Source: Ruegeria sp. HKCCD7303
GTDB lineage: Bacteria > Pseudomonadota > Alphaproteobacteria > Rhodobacterales > Rhodobacteraceae
DNA: 33,095 bases
Direction: 5' to 3'
Assembly: GCF_013111185.1 (NCBI RefSeq)
Contig: NZ_WVRE01000016.1
Span: 1-33,095 of the forward strand
Made by a program: the position numbers and the translations under genes. The notes under the pieces are model-generated. The model made no database searches and was not told where the DNA came from. It was given only the letters and a program-made list of their open reading frames with translations. This document shows positions 1 to 6,933 of this stretch, piece by piece. The number at the start of each line of letters is the position of its first letter. Position 1 is the first letter of the stretch.

Positions 1-574
1 ACTTTGAGTCAATCCACTGGTCACACCCGCCTGAACATGGGGCCCCGTTTCGGGCCTCATTCCAATATTCCTTGGCCCTTTCTTCTGTCCAACCGCAAAA
101 CTGAACGAGCGCCATCGCCGACAATGCACCTGAGGAATGAACGCCCCACATGCAGTGCACCAGAACAGGGCCCTTTCCAGGGTTTTGAATCACCTCGTGT
201 ATGGACGCCATGACAGCACTGGGTCGGGAGGATCTGGCGCTTTGATAGTCGAAAGATCCGTTTCCGCAACTTGTGCGGCCGTATTCGGTGTTCTTGCCGA
301 AGTCTGCGTAAAACCCGGTTGAAAACCCTTCATCGCAAAGGGTCTCGCGTTGAACTTTACTCAGACCCGTTCGATCCTTGTCGCCGCCTTTGAAACCAGA
401 GCGATACAATACTCCGCTTAAGACTGGGCGAAAGAAAGCGACGCCATCAACACCTCCGTCGCCACCCTTTGAAAGCATTTGACTGTTGCTTGGGCCACCG
501 TTTCGACTGGTTACGTCAGAATTCGCCGCGGTTGCCAGAGCACCAATGAATATGAGGGACGTCAAAAACCGCAT
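1..574 (-). CDS. Secreted phosphatase-like protein with altered P-loop (partial, 3' end outside window)
   Basis: The frame is open from an ATG at 574 to the window edge, giving 191 complete codons and no stop. The start is supported by AAGGAGC just upstream and by a signal peptide at residues 1-19 (a positive residue, then a hydrophobic run ending ATAANS). A motif VLVHCMWGVHSSG at residues 137-149 looks like the catalytic loop of Cys-based (dual-specificity type) phosphatases, HCxxGxxR. Cys141 and the glycines are present, but the Arg expected six residues later is Ser147. That Arg normally holds the phosphate, so the protein may be a weak enzyme or a phosphate-binding pseudophosphatase. Cysteines 80, 103, 160, 180 and 184 could form disulfides in the periplasm. 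It is the last visible gene of a minus-strand run of small envelope genes. The family call is moderate; secretion is better supported. Confidence 0.6.
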   Translation of the reverse strand, partial: MRFLTSLIFIGALATAANSDVTSRNGGPSNSQMLSKGGDGGVDGVAFFRPVLSGVLYRSGFKGGDKDRTGLSKVQRETLCDEGFSTGFYADFGKNTEYGRTSCGNGSFDYQSARSSRPSAVMASIHEVIQNPGKGPVLVHCMWGVHSSGALSAMALVQFCGWTEERAKEYWNEARNGAPCSGGCDQWIDSK

Positions 575-694
575 GCCAGCTCCTTTCTATTTTTCAGCTC
601 TATATGCTCAAACTCTTTCCATTTGGTAATCTATTGGAGCGGCTCATTCTCAACAGCCGTATCAAGTGCGGGATAGACTTTCCGACCTGAAGCT

Positions 695-868
695 TTAAAT
701 CGGCCACACCAGATTGATGATAAAGACGACCACGAAGTAGGCCAGAAAAACTTTCCAGTTCCATTGGTGTTTGCTTTCTTCGTTGATCACGCCGGACGAC
801 TTCAATGCCAGGTTTGTGACAATCAGAGCGACAACGATGACCGCCGCATGTGCCAAGTCGAAATGCAA
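695..868 (-). CDS. Small two-helix membrane protein
   Basis: This is a small inner-membrane protein of unknown function. With the TTG start at 868 it has 57 residues. Two hydrophobic segments (about residues 8-24 and 40-55) flank a short polar loop containing NEESKHQWNWK. TTG was chosen because GGGAG lies about six bases upstream; a GTG at 922 in the same frame would add 18 residues, overlap the upstream lipoprotein gene by 11 bases and lacks a visible ribosome site. The gene follows the lipoprotein at 912-1217 closely and could be translated from the same message. No enzymatic motif is visible. Confidence 0.55.
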   Translation of the reverse strand: MHFDLAHAAVIVVALIVTNLALKSSGVINEESKHQWNWKVFLAYFVVVFIINLVWPI

Positions 869-911
869 ACTAAAGCTCCCTTTTGCAGATGTTTGATTTA
901 TGAAAAATGTG

Positions 912-1217
912 TCAGCAGTCACCTGATGGCAGCATAGCTACATCTGAGTACCTTCCCTCAGATGTCGTGATCCGAGCACATGCACCAGTATCCTTGTTAA
1001 ACCAGTACGAGGTCAGCCCTTCGCTGCGGATGAGTTCAAATCCGAGACTTTGGATGCCCATTTCAGCTTGGCCCGCTCTTGCCCCTTCAAATGACGAAAG
1101 ATCGCTAGAGCTGCCCACAGTTGATGCACTTGCATCCACTGATCCACCACTGTCGTCGCATGCTGCAAGCGCAGTAATACACGCCGTGCCGATCACCAAT
1201 AGGACCTTGGGTTTCAT
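912..1217 (-). CDS. Small lipoprotein
   Basis: A 101-residue protein with a lipoprotein signal: a positive N-terminus, a hydrophobic stretch and the lipobox LAAC with Cys20 as the likely acylated residue. A Ser/Asp/Gly-rich linker follows. The C-terminal part (about residues 52-96) is a compact module with YWFNKDTGAC and ITTSEGRYSDV, a pattern seen in small secreted proteins that combine an aromatic-rich strand, a Cys and a DGR-like turn. Cys80 and Cys101 could form a disulfide. It lies between other small envelope genes on the same strand. Role unknown; probably anchored in the outer or inner membrane. Confidence 0.65.
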   Translation of the reverse strand: MKPKVLLVIGTACITALAACDDSGGSVDASASTVGSSSDLSSFEGARAGQAEMGIQSLGFELIRSEGLTSYWFNKDTGACARITTSEGRYSDVAMLPSGDC

Positions 1218-1270
1218 CTGTTTTTCCCTCGCTTTTTTGGACTTGCGTTCCAGGGTTTCTGATTGATCAC

Positions 1271-1885
1271 CTATTCAATTCCGAAAATGACGTTGTAGTC
1301 GACAGAAGAGTTGCTGCGATTGATAACCTCCACAACATGATCACCGGATTGCCAAACCTGTCCTCGATACTCCTTGTCCGCCGACATCAAACCCAAAAGT
1401 TCAGAACCATCGGGGTTGCGAATAACGTAGTCCAAGGAGCCTCCTCGCGGAGCAACGCGGACGTAAAGAAACTGTTCGTTTTTGGCACCCAGAACGTATT
1501 GCTGGGAAGCTCCGGGGGCGAGTTGGCCAACGATTTCAGCGCCGGTGGAACCAGCATCAAATTTGACACGTTGGCTACCAGTAGAACCGGCGGCACCTGC
1601 CATGGCTCCACCGCCATCATCCATCGCCTCGACAACCGACATCTCTCCAATGCTGCCATCCTTGTACGCGATGCAACGCCAAAGTGTTCCGCCTGCGTCT
1701 CGCAGCATGACGAGCGTACCCGCCTCTGAGAATTCTGAGCTTTCAATCGTACCTGATTGACCGTCTGGTCCTCCAACCTGTCGCAAATGATCGATACACG
1801 CGTCGTCTGCTTCAGACATTGCAAAAGCAGCTGTGCCCGCGATTGCGAACATCGGTGTGAGAAGTTTGAGTAAAACGAGTTTCAT
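1271..1885 (-). CDS. Secreted two-domain protein (W-x-CIAY-x-DG domain plus beta-sandwich)
   Basis: A 204-residue secreted protein. The start at 1885 is preferred over the longer frame from 2017 because it opens directly into a signal peptide (residues 1-22, ending AFA) and has AGGGAA upstream; the extra 44 residues of the longer frame are not protein-like. Domain 1 (about residues 27-90) has Cys30 and Cys71 with FSEAGTLV and WRCIAYKDG between and around them. The lipoprotein at 2604-2903 carries the same pattern, so the two are likely paralogous domains. A Gly/Ala-rich linker leads to domain 2 (about 104-204), a predicted all-beta module with a PDG turn and WQSGDHVVEV, resembling pre-peptidase C-terminal (PPC)-like or PliG-like lysozyme-inhibitor folds. 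The resemblance is from motif memory only. Function unknown; perhaps cell-wall or protease protection. Confidence 0.65.
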   Translation of the reverse strand: MKLVLLKLLTPMFAIAGTAAFAMSEADDACIDHLRQVGGPDGQSGTIESSEFSEAGTLVMLRDAGGTLWRCIAYKDGSIGEMSVVEAMDDGGGAMAGAAGSTGSQRVKFDAGSTGAEIVGQLAPGASQQYVLGAKNEQFLYVRVAPRGGSLDYVIRNPDGSELLGLMSADKEYRGQVWQSGDHVVEVINRSNSSVDYNVIFGIE

Positions 1886-1940
1886 CAGATAGTTCCCTGT
1901 TGGCTTGTCCTTACAGTTTTGTTCCCTACAAAGCGGAACC

Positions 1941-2240
1941 TCACTTTGCTTCTCGTAACTTTGATAGAAACTCATCGCATGCCTGTGCGCTGCCGACGAC
2001 CTCGTCTGTCGTTTCAATTCCTTGCAGTGATGCCATCTCGGAATTTACGCGATTGAGGATCTGATCCGCTTGCTCGGGGGTGATCAGGTTCTCTGCTTGT
2101 GCTCCTTTCAATGTGGTGCAGACACCGGCGGACAAGCCTGTCGCAACGCCGACACCCACTGCGGCCCCGCCACCCAAGGTCATCGCCCCAACCACGCCGA
2201 GGACGAGCCCGATCACAATACCCAAGATCACTTTTCCCAT
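1941..2240 (-). CDS. Small glycine-rich membrane-anchored protein
   Basis: A 99-residue protein starting at 2240 behind a strong GGAGG ribosome site; the longer frame from 2402 adds only unlikely sequence over the neighbouring gene. Residues 4-40 form one long Gly/Ala/Val-rich hydrophobic segment that may be a membrane anchor or an uncleaved signal. The C-terminal 55 residues are polar and probably helical, with Cys41 and Cys88 and a segment ITPEQADQILNRVN resembling a helix-loop-helix. No family recognised. It sits between two other small envelope genes and may share their transcript. Confidence 0.6.
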   Translation of the reverse strand: MGKVILGIVIGLVLGVVGAMTLGGGAAVGVGVATGLSAGVCTTLKGAQAENLITPEQADQILNRVNSEMASLQGIETTDEVVGSAQACDEFLSKLREAK

Positions 2241-2278
2241 GTTTTCCTCCCTTTTGGTGAGAATAAGCGCGGCTTTCA

Positions 2279-2542
2279 CTACCGGCGCAAACCATGTGCC
2301 CATCTGCAAATCAAGACCAGCGCTAACAGGTTGAGCACCGGTGCGAGCGCCGCGAACCACGGTTTGGCCGACTCTGAGATCGAGTCCGCTACAAGTATCC
2401 AAGGTAGTCCCAACGGCAGAAGGAACACCCCGGACAAAGGGTCTCTTTCCTGTCCCAACCAGCCAAATGTGCCCGTCAAGAATGCAATCAACGCCAACAG
2501 GTAAAGGATCGCGAATACAATGATAGTGGTTCTACAAACCAA
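2279..2542 (-). CDS. Small integral membrane protein
   Basis: An inner-membrane protein of about 87 residues with three hydrophobic segments: one near the N-terminus (IIVFAILYLLALIAFLTG), a central one around VFLLPLGLPWILV, and a C-terminal one around APVLNLLALVLIC followed by a short positive tail. The TTG at 2542 is preferred because GAGG lies six bases upstream; another TTG at 2557 would add five residues. No catalytic motif is visible and no family is assigned. It lies upstream of and on the same strand as the gene at 1941-2240. Confidence 0.5.
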   Translation of the reverse strand: MVCRTTIIVFAILYLLALIAFLTGTFGWLGQERDPLSGVFLLPLGLPWILVADSISESAKPWFAALAPVLNLLALVLICRWAHGLRR

Positions 2543-2603
2543 GTCGAGCCTCAGCAAATCAAGCCAGTGCTACGCAGCCGTTTTCGGCTACGCAGCAGAC
2601 TGG

Positions 2604-2903
2604 TCACAATGCGCCTTCGTCGCCCAGGAACTCGATACCAGCTGTCGTGCCATCACTGTAAGCAATGCAATTCCAAGGAGCACGATCCTCGCCAACGCCT
2701 ACAGTGACCTGTGTCCCCGCCTCGCTAAACGCGGATGAGAGCACCACGACTTGCGAATTGTTCGTTGTGCTGGCTACATCTCGCAAACACGCCTGCTGAG
2801 CCGGCGTTAGTTCTGATGACGCAGTCGAGCTACCAGTGTCTTCACATGCAGCAACAGTCAGGGCCCCAAGTAGTAAAGCGGCGGGCGTCAATAAATTCTT
2901 CAT
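2604..2903 (-). CDS. Lipoprotein with W-x-CIAY-x-DG domain
   Basis: A 99-residue lipoprotein. The start at 2903 follows AGAGGGA and opens into a signal with lipobox VAAC (Cys20). The mature part (about residues 34-95) is a single domain with Cys39 and Cys79 and the motifs AFSEAGTQV and WNCIAYSDG. The same order and nearly the same Cys spacing (40 versus 41 residues) occurs in domain 1 of the secreted protein at 1271-1885, so these look like locally duplicated paralogues, one soluble and one lipid-anchored. It is the first gene of the minus-strand envelope run. Molecular role unknown. Confidence 0.65.
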   Translation of the reverse strand: MKNLLTPAALLLGALTVAACEDTGSSTASSELTPAQQACLRDVASTTNNSQVVVLSSAFSEAGTQVTVGVGEDRAPWNCIAYSDGTTAGIEFLGDEGAL

Positions 2904-3661
2904 TGTCGTTCCCTCTATGGTTCCAACTAGTACTTGGCCAAAGATGCGAGACAAAATCAACTATTTGATTGTGTCGAGACTTTTACATGATAGCGGATGT
3001 CAGACGGGGACAACTTGTTTTGATAGCTAAAGCCTTTCGGGCAATAGATCCATTTACACTTCTGCTTTGGGCTCGAAGCGGACTTTCGGCGCTGCGGCGG
3101 GGTGAGTTTGGAGGCTGTCTCGAAAGCAGACCTTGCGAGACTATAGATGATCTGGCGTTTTCACGGGCTTGGCCCGATGCGCGGCCATTCGGCATTCGGA
3201 AGCTGTCGTCAGTTCAATCTGAGCTGACCGACTGCTTCGAGCCCATTTTGATCTATGCTGCGCAGTGCCCCAATGACATGGAAGCGCAGAAACCGGACTT
3301 TGCAAAGTCTCGCTACGGCATCAAAACGGACGCTTATAGCTGTCTCGGATGTTGCGGGATAGATTCCCAAAAGCGGTCATTGATCTTTTGTACGGCCTCC
3401 CAAGCCGCCTTCGCGTTTGGATCGCAGAACGACAGCGTCTTCTCAACTTGTAGAGTTCTAAGCCAGGCAGGTTCGATTTCTCTGTTGCCCTCCACCGCAT
3501 CAAGGCTTGTATCGTGCGTACTCGAAGTCCATATACACAAGGCTTACGTTTTTCTTTTTCGACCTGCTGTCTCCCCAATTCGGCGTTCAGTCTTTCGATT
3601 CAGACCGACCACGCCGAGTCGCCGCAATAATGCGGGCGGCAAGTATTTGGAGATTTCCACC
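2904..3661. other. Gene-poor stretch upstream of cspA
   Basis: No convincing gene was found in this stretch. The plus frame open from 2969 into the cold shock gene reads as low-complexity, non-protein-like sequence, so it is treated as accidental read-through. A minus frame at 3334-3540 (68 codons from a TTG) is the only protein-like candidate; it contains the segment LSFCDPNAKAAWEAVQKIND but has no clear ribosome site. The last roughly 150 bases probably hold the promoter and long leader of the cold shock gene. Confidence 0.4.
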
Positions 3662-3868
3662 ATGGCAAATGGCACAGTAAAATGGTTCAACTCGACTAAA
3701 GGTTTTGGCTTTATCGAGCCTGAAGATGGCAAGCGCGATGTGTTCGTACATATCTCAGCAATCGAACGTTCCGGCCTTAGTGAATTAAAAGACGGTCAGA
3801 AGGTTACTTTTGACGTCGAAGCTGGCCGTGACGGACGCGAAAGCGCCGCCAATCTGGCACTCGCCTGA
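3662..3868 (+). CDS. cspA: Cold shock protein, CspA family
   Basis: A 68-residue single OB-fold (cold shock domain) protein that binds single-stranded nucleic acid and is generally taken to act as an RNA chaperone. RNP1 is KGFGFI (about residues 14-19) and RNP2 is DVFVHIS (about 29-35), both intact; length is normal for the family. The ATG at 3662 is chosen over the 231 upstream in-frame codons because GGAG lies nine bases upstream and the domain begins right there. A stem-loop follows the stop. It stands alone between a gene-poor tract and the desaturase. Paralogue identity cannot be settled, so the symbol is generic. Confidence 0.93.
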   Translation: MANGTVKWFNSTKGFGFIEPEDGKRDVFVHISAIERSGLSELKDGQKVTFDVEAGRDGRESAANLALA

Positions 3869-3877
3869 CCTTTTTTA

Positions 3878-3900
3878 AGGGCACCCTTTTCGGGTGCCCT
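3878..3900 (+). terminator. Stem-loop after cspA
   Basis: A perfect 9-bp stem (AGGGCACCC at 3878-3886 with GGGTGCCCT at 3892-3900) closes a TTTTC loop ten bases after the cspA stop. The usual U-tract is not after the stem; a T6 run precedes it. It may act as a terminator or as a 3'-end stabiliser. Confidence 0.6.
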
Positions 3901-3942
3901 ATTGAACAATGGGCTACAATAAGCCATTGGAGAACAAGTAAC

Positions 3943-4956
3943 TTGCAACCTAAAGACTGGACGCGGGTGCTCGCGCAATACCGTGTTGCCGATGCGAAGC
4001 GCAGTGTTTTTGAACTTGCGATCACAGTTGCTCCCTTATTTGCGCTATGGGCCCTAGCGTGGTTTGCGTTATCTTTTAGTGTCTGGATCGCAATACTACT
4101 GGCCATCCTGAATGCCGCGTTTCTGGTCCGTATCTTCATCATTATGCATGATTGCGGTCATGGATCTTTCTTTAGAAGTCGCACTGTTTGCAATTGGACC
4201 GGTCGGGTTCTAGGTGTTCTTGCCCTGACACCCTATGACGTTTGGCGGCAAAGCCATGCGATTCACCACGCTTCAACCGGTAACCTTGATCGGCGTGGTA
4301 TGGGTGACATCCCTACATTGACCACTGAAGAATACCTGAAGCGGAAGTGGTTCGGGCGTGCCGCTTATCGTCTGACCCGGAACCCCGTCTTCCTGTTCGG
4401 TGTTGCGCCGATCTATACGTTCTTTATTCAAAACCGTTTACCTCTTGGTTTCATGCGTTCGGGCTGGCTGTACTGGGCAAGTGCGATGGGAACAAACGCT
4501 GCAATTGCAGGGATATTGGCCCTAGTTTTTTGGGCCGGAGGCATTGAGGTATTATCGTATGTTTTCCTACCAACCATGATTGTCGCATCATCGATTGGTA
4601 TTTGGCTTTTCTATATTCAACACCAGTTTGAACACACGACCTGGGAACGGGAAGAGGGGTGGAACCTTCAGAACGCCGCATTCTATGGAAGTTCTCACTA
4701 TGCCCTACCAGGCATCCTGCGGTGGTTCTCTGCTAACATCGGCGTACACCATGTTCACCACCTTGCCAGCCGCATACCGTTTTACCGGCTAAACGAAGTT
4801 TTGCGTGACCATTCTGCGTTAGAAAATTGCCAGCGTATTACTCTATATGAGAGCTTTCATTGTGCACGATTGCATCTTTGGGATGAAAAAAGTCAACGTC
4901 TGCTGACATTTTCCGAGGCTTTGTCGAACGCCAATTCCAAAAGGCATTTAGTGTAG
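3943..4956 (+). CDS. Membrane fatty acid desaturase (acyl-lipid, omega-type)
   Basis: A 337-residue integral membrane di-iron desaturase, expected to put a double bond into acyl chains of membrane lipids. The histidine boxes are HDCGH (69-73), HAIHH (105-109) and HHVHH (269-273), with a further HQFEH at 227-231. Hydrophobic segments lie near residues 25-68, 85-97, 150-190 and 200-225, typical of the family. TTG at 3943 is the start: GGAG lies nine bases upstream and the first residues match the family's short cytosolic lead. The gene follows a cold shock gene, which fits membrane adjustment to cold, though the stem-loop between them argues for separate transcripts. Its last nine bases overlap the convergent ParB-like gene. 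Regiospecificity cannot be read from the sequence. Confidence 0.88.
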   Translation: MQPKDWTRVLAQYRVADAKRSVFELAITVAPLFALWALAWFALSFSVWIAILLAILNAAFLVRIFIIMHDCGHGSFFRSRTVCNWTGRVLGVLALTPYDVWRQSHAIHHASTGNLDRRGMGDIPTLTTEEYLKRKWFGRAAYRLTRNPVFLFGVAPIYTFFIQNRLPLGFMRSGWLYWASAMGTNAAIAGILALVFWAGGIEVLSYVFLPTMIVASSIGIWLFYIQHQFEHTTWEREEGWNLQNAAFYGSSHYALPGILRWFSANIGVHHVHHLASRIPFYRLNEVLRDHSALENCQRITLYESFHCARLHLWDEKSQRLLTFSEALSNANSKRHLV

Positions 4957-5196
4957 TCTGGCGCGTACCAGATAGGCTTCGACCGTATCACCGCCCAGGG
5001 CGCGAATGGCCTCTAATCGGTGAAGGCCTTCAATCAGCACGAACCTCTTGTTGTCCGAGCGTATTTGGATCGGGGTCTTCTGGCCGTTCTTCAGGATATC
5101 TTCGGCCAGCGTCAGAACTTTTTGTTGATCAAGCGTTTTCGCCCGTTTCACAGGTACATAGATCAGGTCGAGCGGATATGGTCTTTTCTCCAACAT
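4948..5196 (-). CDS. ParB/Srx-type nuclease-fold protein, small
   Basis: An 82-residue protein made only of the ParB N-terminal (sulfiredoxin-like) fold. The core motif EGLHRLEAIRALGGDTVEAY covers about residues 56-75, matching the G-x-H-R-x-x-A box that binds nucleotide in ParB-like proteins; an upstream helix-strand unit has DILKNGQKTPIQIR. It lacks the HTH and dimer domains of true ParB, so chromosome partitioning is unlikely; small members are often nucleotide-dependent regulators or enzymes. The start at 5196 has only weak ribosome-site support but lies three bases after a 24-codon ORF, which suggests translation by reinitiation. It ends inside the convergent desaturase gene. Confidence 0.7.
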   Translation of the reverse strand: MLEKRPYPLDLIYVPVKRAKTLDQQKVLTLAEDILKNGQKTPIQIRSDNKRFVLIEGLHRLEAIRALGGDTVEAYLVRARLH

Positions 5197-5199
5197 AAG

Positions 5200-5274
5200 C
5201 TACGTGAGCAACCTTTCGTGCAATTGTTCCGGTTCAGAGTTCGTTGCAAAAGCGGGGGTTGGAACGTGCGTCAT
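5200..5274 (-). CDS. 24-codon ORF bridging wHTH and ParB-like genes
   Basis: A 24-residue open frame whose ATG overlaps the stop of the upstream helix-turn-helix gene (ATGA) and whose TAG lies three bases before the ATG of the ParB-like gene. It has no domain (Pro, Glu and Leu-rich). It may be a coupling leader or the broken-off N-terminus of the ParB-like protein after a frameshift. Support comes from the arrangement only. Confidence 0.35.
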   Translation of the reverse strand: MTHVPTPAFATNSEPEQLHERLLT

Positions 5275-5960
5275 AGAACCGAACGAACAGCGTCGCGCAG
5301 TTCCTGATGCATAACCCAAGTGGCTGGCTCATCGTCACTTTCGATGTGAGAAAACGCCAGGACCTGAGCGGCGCCATCATTCTGCACCGATCCGGCTTCG
5401 GGTAGGTCCAGTTCCAGATATTCTGCGATCAATAGTCCGATTTTCTTAAAAACCTTGATGGAGGCCTCGCGCGATTTGTAACCGGTCGCCTGAGACAAAT
5501 GACCAATGGTCAGACCGTCCTTGCCTGCGATTGTAAGTGCTTTGAGCATAGTGACCTGCGCAGGGGTGAGCCTAATCTGTCGCAATGCCTCGGCATATTC
5601 TCTTTCACTGGGAACGAGGGTGCCGGAGTTTCTCTCCAAACGGCGTTGACCGCTACGTTTCCTGTCTCGTTCACCGAGAATTTCTTTTAATGCTTCGATG
5701 GCCAATGCTGGTGTTTCGCCGACTGCATCAGCAATCATTGTCTGCGTTTTAGCCGGTGGCTTGGGGAATGCGCGCGCAACGCTGTTACCGCTAAGGATGC
5801 CGGCCTTAATCAAGTACTTTCCAAATTCTTCTTCAATCACTCCTGCTACGTCAGCGTTCCGCGACTCACGAACACTGCGATCCTGAAATGCTCTTTGTTC
5901 CAGACCACGAGCTGACATCTTTGAACCGTGAAGGGTTACTTGAGGGGCATTTTTGCGCAT
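5271..5960 (-). CDS. Putative winged-helix DNA-binding protein
   Basis: A 229-residue soluble protein with no recognised family name. Residues about 128-185 read as a winged helix-turn-helix: LTPAQVTMLKALTIAGKDG, then a helix LTIGHLSQATG and a recognition-type helix YKSREASIKVFKKIGLL. The N-terminal half is charged and helical with a Lys/Arg-rich stretch (ERDRKRSGQRRLERN, about 96-110), consistent with nucleic acid contact. The C-terminal 40 residues are acidic then aromatic. The ATG at 5960 overlaps the stop of a 45-aa membrane protein gene (TGATG), so translation is coupled. Downstream is a ParB-like gene, so the cassette pairs two nucleic-acid-type proteins with a membrane protein. Role unknown. 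Confidence 0.65.
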   Translation of the reverse strand: MRKNAPQVTLHGSKMSARGLEQRAFQDRSVRESRNADVAGVIEEEFGKYLIKAGILSGNSVARAFPKPPAKTQTMIADAVGETPALAIEALKEILGERDRKRSGQRRLERNSGTLVPSEREYAEALRQIRLTPAQVTMLKALTIAGKDGLTIGHLSQATGYKSREASIKVFKKIGLLIAEYLELDLPEAGSVQNDGAAQVLAFSHIESDDEPATWVMHQELRDAVRSVL

Positions 5961-6097
5961 CAGAGAAACACCACCACAATTATGGTCGCAACAAACACCA
6001 ATAACGCGATAAACATCTTTACTCTGTAGGACCAGCGATGCGCCCTTTCGGCCTTGAGCATTTTGCCAAGGTTTTCGTCAATCGAGTTATGGTTCAC
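5960..6097 (-). CDS. 45-aa single-pass membrane protein
   Basis: A short gene read directly from the sequence. GTG at 6097 follows AAGGA by nine bases and gives 45 residues: a charged helix (about 1-27) containing DENLGKMLKAERAHR, then one strongly hydrophobic segment of 17-18 residues rich in Val and Ile that ends in Phe-Leu. The topology suggests the N-terminus in the cytoplasm. The stop TGA overlaps the ATG of the winged-helix gene, which makes co-translation very likely. It could be an anchor or partner for the downstream cytosolic proteins. No family recognised. Confidence 0.65.
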   Translation of the reverse strand: MNHNSIDENLGKMLKAERAHRWSYRVKMFIALLVFVATIIVVVFL

Positions 6098-6144
6098 GGC
6101 TTGGTCCTTCCGGATTTGTCAGGCGATATTGATTTCCAGCGAAC

Positions 6145-6933
6145 CTATTTTCGCGGCATTTTTTCGGCGCACTTATCGTTCTGTCTTGTGAACGGCCGAT
6201 TACATTCCCAACCATCACCTCTTCGATTCAAATGAGCGTTGGAAGGGACTAGGATCGCAACGCAACTGTCCTGGTTTGCGCGAAAGCCACGTTCACATTT
6301 CCATCCAGAGTAGGTTTCAGGCGCAAGGTATGCATGCTGTGGAACGGCCACAGGCTCACAGCCGCTCTCCGCTGCCCTGTACCCTCTGAGGCATACCCAC
6401 CCATCCGAGCTTCTTTTGTCGCTCAGACGACCGTTTTTTGGAACTTCTATTGCAACACATGTTTGGCTTTCCTTACGAAATCCCCAGTTGCAGTGTATTT
6501 CCTGTGCGCCAAACCGGGTTCCGACGTACCCATTTTGAGGCGCTATCAATTCTTCGCATCTTTCACCGACTTGTCGGAAGAGCCGATTGCACTCCCATCG
6601 ATCTCCGGTCGATGCAAGATATGCGTTTTTAGGAACTTCTATTTCCTCACAAAAATCTCCAACACGCTTGAATCCATGGTTGCATACCCAACCTGGACCA
6701 TAGGAACTGCCGGTCAAATGCGCATTTTCAGGTGCGTTTGCTCTTTGACACGATCCGTTCTTGTTTTCGAAGCCTTCGTCACAGACCGATCCATCAGCAT
6801 TGCCTGCGACTTGGGCGGGAAGCTGCGTTCCGGAGAGCAACACCAAGAGTGTCGGGATCAAACAAAGAACGCGGCGCGAAAACACGATGAGTGACTGATT
6901 GAAACGGAGCCTGAGACCTGATCTATCCGGCAT
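6145..6933 (-). CDS. Secreted Cys-pair repeat protein
   Basis: A protein of up to 262 residues: a signal peptide with a hydrophobic core around residues 25-36, then seven tandem units of about 31-34 residues. Each unit follows W-x-C-x-x-G-F/Y-x5-7-C-x6-8-P-x-N-x-H/Y-L, so the mature protein has seven Cys pairs, probably one disulfide per unit. The first Trp is missing in unit 1 and is His in unit 4; the glycine after the first Cys pair position is Leu or Pro in units 3 and 7. Such repeats occur in secreted or surface proteins of proteobacteria and resemble small EGF-like modules in spacing only. The start is uncertain: ATG at 6933 has no clear ribosome site, and a GTG about 48 bases in would still leave a signal peptide. 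It lies 47 bases upstream of the 45-aa membrane gene and may head that cassette. Confidence 0.7.
   Translation of the reverse strand: MPDRSGLRLRFNQSLIVFSRRVLCLIPTLLVLLSGTQLPAQVAGNADGSVCDEGFENKNGSCQRANAPENAHLTGSSYGPGWVCNHGFKRVGDFCEEIEVPKNAYLASTGDRWECNRLFRQVGERCEELIAPQNGYVGTRFGAQEIHCNWGFRKESQTCVAIEVPKNGRLSDKRSSDGWVCLRGYRAAESGCEPVAVPQHAYLAPETYSGWKCERGFRANQDSCVAILVPSNAHLNRRGDGWECNRPFTRQNDKCAEKMPRK

Noticed and set aside
1..1266. Plus-strand frames at 4-213, 479-676 and 907-1266
   Set aside because: They mirror minus-strand genes that have signal peptides and ribosome sites; no support of their own.
2969..3661. Plus-strand frame in phase with cspA
   Set aside because: Sequence before the cold shock domain is not protein-like, and the cspA ATG has its own ribosome site.
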